From the NCBI GenBank assembly GCA_003023365.1, contig PXTG01000020.1, positions 1-46,721 of the forward strand: a stretch of 46,721 nt of DNA, in the 5' to 3' direction. This DNA is from Bacteroidetes bacterium QH_7_62_13 (GTDB taxonomy: Bacteria; Bacteroidota; Rhodothermia; Rhodothermales; Salinibacteraceae). The position numbers and the translations under genes are program-made. Shown piece by piece: positions 41,358 to 46,721 of the stretch. Positions within the stretch are counted from its first letter, which is position 1, and every line of letters starts with the position of its first letter. The notes under the pieces were generated by a model, which was not told the DNA's origin, did no database searches, and saw only the letters and a program-made list of their open reading frames with translations.

Positions 41358-43337
41358 TCAGTTGCCGGTCTGAATCGTAGCGTCGACGTTGAGGCGGACG
41401 CGATTCAGTGTCAGCAGATCGTCGGCCCGTAGGCGAGCAACAGCTCCCGAGGCGCCCCCCGATCCGTCCTGGTCCATCTTCAGGGCGAGCCGGATTCGGT
41501 CTCCGTCGGCGAGGGCTTGCAGGTCTTTCTGCGTGCTTCCAAGGTTGAAGGAAAACGTCCCCGACGCGGGCCCTGCCGCTGCTCCGTCCTCGTCTTTCGC
41601 GGCCGGCTCGATTCGGAAGTTGTCGTCGTCGAAGCCATCGTTGAATGTTTTAATCTCCGAGCCCGTCGCGTCGACAATCGTCATCGTCACGTCCGCTCCG
41701 AGGGGGAGGCCATTCGTGTAGCTGAGTTGCAGCTCCGCGGTTGAGATGTTGACGTTTTTCTCCGGGTCCGTCAGGTCGTTCAGGTCAGAGAGGTCTCTGT
41801 CGATTGTGTCCCGGACCAGGAACCGGTTCTTGATGCGGAGGGGGACGTTGAGCGAGAAGCTCGCGTCGAGTCCGATGGGCTTACGCACTTTCAGGTTGCC
41901 CCCATCTGTGTTGATCTCGGCCTGTCCGGCCAGGCGGATCTCCGTGGGGAGTGTATTGACGAAGTTCGGGACATTCGAATTGTCCCCGTCAAGGACGAGC
42001 GGCGTCTGGACAGCTTTCCCCAGTCCGGCCGTTTCCAGACCGACGCCGAGTTTGATCAGCGACTCGTTGGGAAGCGGGGAGCCGTTTTCGGTGAACGCAG
42101 TTGCGAAAGGGAAAGAAGAGACGTTCCGGTGTGCCCCGCGTGTGGCATCCTGGTCCTTCGTGCCCCCTAGATGCATTTGGTCGGTTTCTTTTTTCCCCTG
42201 GATCGCCGCGTATAGCTGGGCATCCGTCGAGGCGAGGTTGGTAGTTTCGACCTGGAAGTTCAGGCTCACGTCCGCCAATTCAAGCCCGTCGACCCGATCC
42301 GTAAGGCTCCCGAATCCATCGAAAGACGCCGTGCGCACCTCGTTGTCGTTGGCAACGTCGATGTCTCCACCGTTTTCATTCGGTGTGACGGTGACCCTAA
42401 ACGGCTTTGCCTTCCCGACGTCGATCTTCTGAATCTCGAAATCATCCAGGGACGTCGATACGCCGAGGGCGATCTTGTCGTCATCTTCGACCTTTACATC
42501 CGGATTGACCTGACCGTCGATGGTGAACGTCACCGTGCCGCTTTCATTGATCTTCGGCTTGTCCGGATACACGCGGGTATCTTTCAGGCTAATACGAAAC
42601 CCGTTCTCCAGATTGTCGGTGTCACGCTCGTACGCCCCATTCTCCCCGCACGGCCCCTCTCCGCAGGGAGTCTCGACAAACTCGACGACGAGTTGATCGT
42701 CCTCGCCGTACGGCTCGACTCGGATGTCGGGGTATACGTACCTGAGGCTATCGAACACGCGCTCCTCCGCGTTCGGCGAAATCGTGACGTCCTGGACCCC
42801 AACTTTCGTGTTGCCGAGTTCGACGTAGTTGTCTTTTGACGGATCGAAGGCAACCCTGTCGCTCCCGCTTACCGAAATGTCTCCGGTCGTGGATATCTTC
42901 AGCTCCTCCTCACTGAAAAAGTCCCCAATCCGTTGCTCGCCCGGATATGTAACGCCCTCCTCCTCAAGATCAATGAACTCTTCCTCGAAGCTCTTCTGGT
43001 CGAATGTGAGATTTCCGGAGGCGTTATCCAGCGCCCCGTCCAGGGCCCCAATGTCGAAGTTATCAATTTCCTGCACGAGGGATATGTCTTTGTCCTCCGC
43101 CTCTACGTTGAAGAGGGAGTCGAAATCCGACGAGGTGGTGTCAATCAGGGGGTCGTGCTTGCTTTCGGGGCCGCCGAGAAATGAGAAGGACTTCTCCTGC
43201 ACCAACGGGATACTGATCTCCGTCTCGGTGTTGATGGAGGGGGACGGTTCCCCGGTTGGAACGTCACACCCCACGAGAATTGCGAAGAGTAAAGCGATTG
43301 TCGTGACGGACCACCAGTCGGCTCGGAAAGCGTACAT
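41358..43337 (-). CDS. large surface lipoprotein
   Basis: I do not recognise a family. The 659-residue protein has a signal peptide and lipobox (LLFAILVGCDVPTG, Cys near 24). It is strongly acidic and beta-rich with repeated short strands, and many segments read like outer-leaflet adhesins or carbohydrate-binding scaffolds (ISISGSDRVAF-like, VTFTIDGQVNPDV, AELQLSYTNGLPLG, SGTFSFNLGST). A Cys pair in TPCGEGPCGENG (near 228) stands out as possibly disulfide-bonded. It is the first gene of a two-gene operon with the barrel protein downstream, suggesting that the barrel and lipoprotein cooperate at the cell surface (inference). Confidence 0.8.
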   Translation of the reverse strand: MYAFRADWWSVTTIALLFAILVGCDVPTGEPSPSINTETEISIPLVQEKSFSFLGGPESKHDPLIDTTSSDFDSLFNVEAEDKDISLVQEIDNFDIGALDGALDNASGNLTFDQKSFEEEFIDLEEEGVTYPGEQRIGDFFSEEELKISTTGDISVSGSDRVAFDPSKDNYVELGNTKVGVQDVTISPNAEERVFDSLRYVYPDIRVEPYGEDDQLVVEFVETPCGEGPCGENGAYERDTDNLENGFRISLKDTRVYPDKPKINESGTVTFTIDGQVNPDVKVEDDDKIALGVSTSLDDFEIQKIDVGKAKPFRVTVTPNENGGDIDVANDNEVRTASFDGFGSLTDRVDGLELADVSLNFQVETTNLASTDAQLYAAIQGKKETDQMHLGGTKDQDATRGAHRNVSSFPFATAFTENGSPLPNESLIKLGVGLETAGLGKAVQTPLVLDGDNSNVPNFVNTLPTEIRLAGQAEINTDGGNLKVRKPIGLDASFSLNVPLRIKNRFLVRDTIDRDLSDLNDLTDPEKNVNISTAELQLSYTNGLPLGADVTMTIVDATGSEIKTFNDGFDDDNFRIEPAAKDEDGAAAGPASGTFSFNLGSTQKDLQALADGDRIRLALKMDQDGSGGASGAVARLRADDLLTLNRVRLNVDATIQTGN

Positions 43338-43848
43338 AGCAAAAATTATTTTCGAGAAAACGGTGCTCGCGAATTGGGGCTTCAGATTGATGGTGGCCAG
43401 GAGGGAGATCCACCTGTTTTTGCAAATCGAGGAGTCCGATGTTTAAAAATGTTAGATCCGGAAAGGGGAAGGAATGTGGGGATCCCCGGAGAAAAGATTT
43501 CCGGGTCGGGACGCCCGGTGCCGGTCCGTTGAGGGGACCACGGCGTTCGACCATCGAGGACGGTCGCCAATCATCAGTGACCCGGTCGAGGTCATAGCGC
43601 GTCTAGTCGCTTGCGCGACAGTTCCCTGGGCGAATCGATCCCCCCGATCTTCGTGGTGTGCGTTCCATTGTCCGTTCCCTCAGATCCGATCCAATTGCAG
43701 CGAACTCCGATGGAATTCGACGCCCCTGACTCTTGAGAATCGGGCGCCTCCTTGCGTTTCTTGCTGGACCTACCAATGGGGTCAAGAATCGCACCAGGCG
43801 AGGAGGATCCCCCGCGCCGTTTCTTGAATCAAAGAGTCAGTTGTACCT
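43338..43848. other. 511-bp divergent intergenic region
   Basis: No convincing gene is seen; open frames on both strands lack protein-like sequence. It should hold the promoter of the lipoprotein operon (minus; AT-rich patch near 43340-43450) and that of the pyrophosphatase gene (plus). Confidence 0.45.
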
Positions 43849-44259
43849 GTGCCCGACCTACAGTCCGTCCGCTCCGTCGTGGAGGATCACTTTCGCTGGG
43901 AGAGCTGGGCCCGACTTGTCGAGCGGCACGGCGTGACCATCGATCGGCCGTTCGGGGCCGCCCATCCGGACTATCCGTCTGTCGTGTATCCGATCGACTA
44001 TGGGTATTTGCCGGGCACGATTGGGACGGATGCCGAGCCGGTCGACGCGTTCGCAGGGACCGGGACACAAGGCCTGGTGGGGCTTATCCTCACGGCCGAC
44101 CGTCGACGGGGCGACCGCGAAGTGAAGCTGTTGGTCGACTGCACGCCGCCGGAGATCTATACGGCCCACGGGTTCATCAACTACGATCGAACGCTTCTCG
44201 GGGGCGTACTGGTGCTGCGGCACCCCATGCCGGTGCTGTGGAAGCGACGCGACGGGTAG
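43849..44259 (+). CDS. short inorganic pyrophosphatase-like protein
   Basis: The 136-residue protein starts at a GTG. It has the family I pyrophosphatase core: HPDYPSVVYPIDYGYLPGTI and the metal signature DAEPVDAF, where the classical form is DGDPLDV; the middle Asp is Glu here. Later come REVKLLVDCTPPEI and YTAHGFINYDRTL. It is about 40 residues shorter than E. coli Ppa (176) and lacks part of the C-terminus. It may hydrolyse pyrophosphate or a related diphosphate. It is the last gene before the tRNA-Lys fragment, 98 bp away. Confidence 0.8.
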   Translation: MPDLQSVRSVVEDHFRWESWARLVERHGVTIDRPFGAAHPDYPSVVYPIDYGYLPGTIGTDAEPVDAFAGTGTQGLVGLILTADRRRGDREVKLLVDCTPPEIYTAHGFINYDRTLLGGVLVLRHPMPVLWKRRDG

Positions 44260-44357
44260 GCGGGACTGGACTCACAGACACTTCAAGCCCGGATCCCCGC
44301 GCACCCCGAACAGACACGGGCCCGGGGCATACACACTTGTGCGAAAATAAAAGCACT

Positions 44358-44396
44358 GGCCCCGTAGCTCAGCCTGGCAGAGCAACGGACTTTTAA
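44358..44396 (+). tRNA. tRNA-Lys(TTT), 5' part only; interrupted after the anticodon loop
   Basis: The acceptor strand GGCCCCG, then TA, the D arm GCTC-AGCCTGGCA-GAGC, the base 26 A, the anticodon stem ACGGA and the loop CTTTTAA (anticodon TTT) are all intact. After position 44396 the sequence no longer matches: no variable loop, T arm or CGGGGCC acceptor partner is found in the rest of the window. TCCGT, which would close the anticodon stem, appears 22 nt later (44419-44423) after an inserted 8-bp hairpin, but what follows is the 165-bp repeat. This is a truncated or interrupted gene, most simply an insertion at the anticodon loop. Confidence 0.8.
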
Positions 44397-44414
44397 ACAG
44401 CGCACAGCGCTGTT
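44396..44414. repeat. hairpin at the tRNA break point
   Basis: AACAGCGC-aca-GCGCTGTT has perfect 8-bp arms and a 3-nt loop and starts at the last base of the anticodon loop. It may be the end of the inserted element or its recombination site. Confidence 0.6.
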
Positions 44415-44419
44415 CAACT

Positions 44420-44584
44420 CCGTTCAACACGTTCTGAGGGGAATTTTTCACTTCTCTTCCCCTTCTGCGGTAGTAAATCTCGGCTCCTTGACTACCGTCC
44501 CGAGTAGAAGTCCAACTCCCCTGTTTCAGCACCTGCTGAGAGACGTGTATCTTGACGTTTCCGTGGCGTCTCATTTCTTCTTGG
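44420..44584 (+). repeat. structured repeat, copy A (about 165 bp)
   Basis: Copy A aligns with copy B (46120-46285) over its whole length, sharing CGTTCTGAGGGG, CACTTCTC, GCGGTAGTAAA, CTACC, TGTTTC, CACCT, TCTTGA and TTCTTCT in the same order. It folds into three stems. AGGGGAA/TTCCCCT is 44437-44443 with 44457-44463. GCGGTAGT/ACTACCGT is 44467-44474 with 44491-44498. GAGACGT pairs with ACGTTTC (44540-44546, 44555-44561) or with CGTCTC (44567-44572). In copy A the loop CTCGG (44479-44483) can pair with CCGAG (44500-44504), forming a pseudoknot. It lies 150 bp before the PIN-like gene. Confidence 0.75.
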
Positions 44585-44737
44585 TCTCGAAGCAGTTGTA
44601 GTCCCTGGATTTACCCCTTCTGTTTACCATCGCTCCCCTGGTTCTTGCGCCTCGGTGTGGGTGGTCTTTATCTTGCTCGCAGCGCTGCTTTCCCCTATCC
44701 TCTGAGGTAGGCACTCATCAAGAGCAGAGGCACCGCA

Positions 44738-46090
44738 ATGCGTGAGCAGTTCCCTTGGTTTCTCGACCCGACGGAGGAAGAACTACAACAGCTGTGGGAG
44801 GAAGCCACCTTCGGCTTTGACGCCAATGTTCTTCTGAATCTATATCGGGTTGATAGGGAAACGACGGAGGACTACTTCAAGATTTTCCGTGCTCTTGGAG
44901 ACCGCATCTTCCTTCCGCACGAGGCAGCGCACCAGTTTTTCCTGAACAGGAGAGGAGTAATCCAAACCGAGCAACGCTCCTTCTCTGAGGCAAAGAAACG
45001 AGTTCGGGACTGGGTAGAGCGGCGCAAGGGTTTTGACAACCTGAAACACCAGCTCCGTGGTGGTGACGGAGATGACAGCATCGGGGAAATAATAGAAGAT
45101 GAGATAAAGGACGAAATAGAAAATGTGTTTGACGGGAGTGAGGATTATGAGCAAGCCATAGAAGCGGTGAAAGACGCTCTCATAGAGCGTATAGAGGACT
45201 TGGACGAGCGATTTACGCCCACAGGGACGACCCGAGCAAATACGGAGAAGGACGAAATCCTGAAGGAGTTGATTGACATTTTTGAGGGAAATACGGGCAG
45301 AGAGCTCGACGAAGATATGGAAGAGTTGAAGGACCAGGCGCTGGAAAGATATGAAAATGAGAAGCCACCTGGCTACGAAGACTACGAGGGAGGGGACATA
45401 AGCAGAGGCGAGTGTGAGGATTTCCTCATCTGGAAGCAGCTAATGGAGTTTGCTGAGCGAGAAAGTGAGGACGTGGTTTTCATCACTGGTGAAGAGAAGC
45501 CGGACTGGTGGGAAGTGAATGACGACCATAACATCATTCGCCCGAGGCACGAGCTTCTCCGTGAGTTTAGAAGAGAGAGTGGTCAGTTCTTTTGGATGCT
45601 AACCACCGAGGATATGCTTGAAAATGCCTACGAGCTGTTGGGAGTAGAGGTGAGAGACAAATCTGTTGAGCAAACAGACAAAGTCTCTCAGAAAGGCATT
45701 ACTTCTAAAACTGTTCTAAGACGAGGTGAAGAGGAAAAGCAGGTCGGCACGGTGCGTAAAACCTCGTTGATAGTAATAGCAGAAAATATTGAGGAGAAAG
45801 CAGAAGAACTATCAGACATAAAGACTCTTGGTGCTGGTGGTGCCGTAAAGGGAGCACAAGCCACGTTGTCCATAGTGGGAGACGAGATTACGAACGAAGT
45901 AGAAAAGGCGCTCACCCTCTCCGACAACTTGGGAAGCCCAAATACGGAAAACACTATCAAGGAGCATCTCCGACAGCTTGCCCACGCTACTGCGAGGGGA
46001 AACGAGGAGGCTATCGTATCTTACGCAGCAGGCTTGGCTGAGTATTTGAGGGATGTAGCTGAGACTCTTCGGCAAGAAGCCCAGGCTTAG
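44738..46090 (+). CDS. PIN-like-domain (PIN_8-type) protein, probable defence or toxin nuclease
   Basis: The 450-residue protein has FGFDANVLLNLYRVDRETTE near the N-terminus (acidic D28), then IFLPHEAAHQFFLNRRGVI (Glu 62). A long charged coiled region follows (about 75-205), and GGDISRGECEDFLIWKQLME and DVVFITGEEKPDWW supply the later acidic residues. This is the arrangement of PIN_8/DUF4935-type nuclease domains, which often occur in defence islands. The C-terminal 150 residues are helical and unrecognised. The codons ATA, AGA and AGG and a lower GC content set it apart from the rest of the window. It is flanked by copies A and B of the structured repeat. The nuclease fold is likely; the defence role is inference. 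Confidence 0.8.
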   Translation: MREQFPWFLDPTEEELQQLWEEATFGFDANVLLNLYRVDRETTEDYFKIFRALGDRIFLPHEAAHQFFLNRRGVIQTEQRSFSEAKKRVRDWVERRKGFDNLKHQLRGGDGDDSIGEIIEDEIKDEIENVFDGSEDYEQAIEAVKDALIERIEDLDERFTPTGTTRANTEKDEILKELIDIFEGNTGRELDEDMEELKDQALERYENEKPPGYEDYEGGDISRGECEDFLIWKQLMEFAERESEDVVFITGEEKPDWWEVNDDHNIIRPRHELLREFRRESGQFFWMLTTEDMLENAYELLGVEVRDKSVEQTDKVSQKGITSKTVLRRGEEEKQVGTVRKTSLIVIAENIEEKAEELSDIKTLGAGGAVKGAQATLSIVGDEITNEVEKALTLSDNLGSPNTENTIKEHLRQLAHATARGNEEAIVSYAAGLAEYLRDVAETLRQEAQA

Positions 46091-46119
46091 AAGTTGATAA
46101 TCCAGAATACTGAAAACCG

Positions 46120-46285
46120 CCGTTCTAAGCGTTCTGAGGGGGTCTTTCCACTTCTCTCCCTCCAGCGGTAGTAAAACTCAGCTTCGGTCTGCTACCACTC
46201 AGCAGGCGGGAGCTTTCTGTGTTTCTGTCACCTCTTTGGAAGCTCCTTGTCTTGATGCTTCCATGGCTTCTCTCTTTCTTCTCTT
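46120..46285 (+). repeat. structured repeat, copy B (about 166 bp)
   Basis: Copy B is diverged but clearly related to copy A. It keeps the same three stems with changed bases: GAGGG/CCCTC (46136-46140, 46158-46162), GGTAG/CTACC (46167-46171, 46192-46196), and GGAAGC with GCTTCC (46238-46243, 46257-46262) or GAAGC/GCTTC (to 46270). The third stem has changed on both sides relative to copy A, a sign of selection for structure. It starts 30 bp after the PIN-like gene stop and ends 36 bp before the next gene. Confidence 0.75.
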
Positions 46286-46321
46286 CTACCTCCTTCAATC
46301 TGAAAAAATGCGGTGGAAGCT

Positions 46322-46721
46322 ATGGGAGTGACTGTGTTCGACAACGGAGATGAGCCTTACCACGAGTGGTTGAAGAGCCACCCAGAGGGATACGTCCTGA
46401 ACACGAGACGCAGCCCCGAAACGACCTATGTGATCTTCCATCGTTCTACCTGCTCTGACGTCTCCCGAATCAAAACGGGAGAGGCGGGCGGATTCACGGA
46501 GCGCAAGTATATCAAGGTTTGTGCTGAGGAAACCGAGCCGCTCGTGGAGTGGATACTGGAAAACCGCCCGAAAGCAGCGGCGGAGTGGATGCGTGACGCC
46601 CCACCGAGTGAAAAGCCCGACGCCAGACCGTGCGGGACGTGTCAGCCTGACGTTGAGATTGAGGGCGTCAGCTTGCATAAACACCCAGAGAGCTTGCATA
46701 AACACCCAGAGGAGGAAACTG
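46322..46721 (+). CDS. start of a gene of the same accessory unit; N-terminal Cys-containing module
   Basis: An open frame runs from ATG 46322 off the right edge (133 codons seen). It reads MGVTVFDNGDEPYHEWLKSH, then GYVLNTRRSPETTYVIFHRS and SRIKTGEAGGFTERKYIKVC, and later PCGTCQPDVEIEG. I recall similar N-terminal modules (VTVFDN..Y..W...P.G.VLN, HR..C, YIKVC, PCG.C) in varied restriction- or defence-like proteins; this is recollection, not a search. The start may also be GTG 46328. It uses AT-richer codons than the core genes. The visible end holds a 7-residue duplication (SLHKHPE twice). The full domain layout is unknown. Confidence 0.7.
   Translation, partial: MGVTVFDNGDEPYHEWLKSHPEGYVLNTRRSPETTYVIFHRSTCSDVSRIKTGEAGGFTERKYIKVCAEETEPLVEWILENRPKAAAEWMRDAPPSEKPDARPCGTCQPDVEIEGVSLHKHPESLHKHPEEET
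46670..46711 (+). repeat. 21-bp perfect tandem duplication inside the last gene
   Basis: A 21-bp unit (begins AGCTTGCATAAACACCCAGA) occurs at 46670-46690 and 46691-46711. It encodes SLHKHPE twice, in frame. The tract continues to the right edge, so more copies may exist outside the window. Confidence 0.9.

Noticed and set aside
44358-44737. Group I or group II intron in tRNA-Lys
   Set aside because: No T arm or acceptor 3' strand follows within the window, and the core motifs of neither intron class were seen.
44738-46285. Integron attC sites
   Set aside because: The repeats fold like structured sites, but the RYYYAAC/GTTRRRY ends of attC were not found and no integron integrase is in the window. 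The idea stays open only in a general form.
1-46721. CRISPR array
   Set aside because: No regularly spaced repeats with unique spacers were seen; the tandem duplications are directly adjacent.

Overview
The window is 46.7 kb of GC-rich, densely coded bacterial chromosome. Many proteins are rich in Asp and Glu. There are lipoproteins with lipoboxes, outer-membrane beta-barrel proteins, an OmpA-family protein and an LpxH-like phosphatase, so the cell has a Gram-negative envelope. This gene mix and acidic bias suggest a halophilic member of the Bacteroidota/Rhodothermota, Salinibacter-like. That placement is inference; no rRNA is present to prove it.

Layout. Positions 1-1768 hold the start of glycine dehydrogenase gcvP (minus strand, cut by the window edge). 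A ribbon-helix-helix/PIN toxin-antitoxin pair follows (2206-2879), then two small unknown genes and a tandem universal stress protein (to 4961). Positions 5468-12268 carry an FN3-like tail-anchored protein, L-lactate dehydrogenase, a CC-motif protein, ispG, two adjacent rhomboid genes (one with a frameshift) and an LpxH-like phosphatase. Positions 12351-17965 carry penicillin-binding protein 1A, an SbcD-like nuclease, an acidic unknown protein and a metallo-beta-lactamase-fold hydrolase. Arginine deiminase (18439-19648) is split between two frames and looks internally deleted. Then come truA, aroK, rnhB, a membrane-fused MurF-like ligase and an alpha/beta hydrolase (to 24655), followed by rho, radC and glyQS (25323-29198).

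From 29269 to 43337 nearly everything lies on the minus strand: a class III CoA-transferase, a lipoprotein dipeptidase, a metal-receptor-like protein, an HhH-GPD protein, an OMP, hemB (magnesium-type), an OmpA lipoprotein, cysS, a winged-helix regulator coupled to a membrane protein, and an outer-membrane protein/lipoprotein pair. A short pyrophosphatase-like gene (43849-44259) ends the core chromosome.

The last 2.4 kb differ in character. A tRNA-Lys(TTT) gene stops right after its anticodon loop. It is followed by a hairpin, a roughly 165-bp structured repeat, a PIN-like-domain gene with AT-richer codons, a second diverged copy of the repeat, and the start of another gene that runs off the window. 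This looks like one end of an accessory or defence island built of gene-plus-structured-repeat units, and it is the most interesting part of the window. Coding starts were mostly set at the first residue matching the family. Many leaders lack an obvious purine-rich ribosome-binding site, so starts are less certain than stops.
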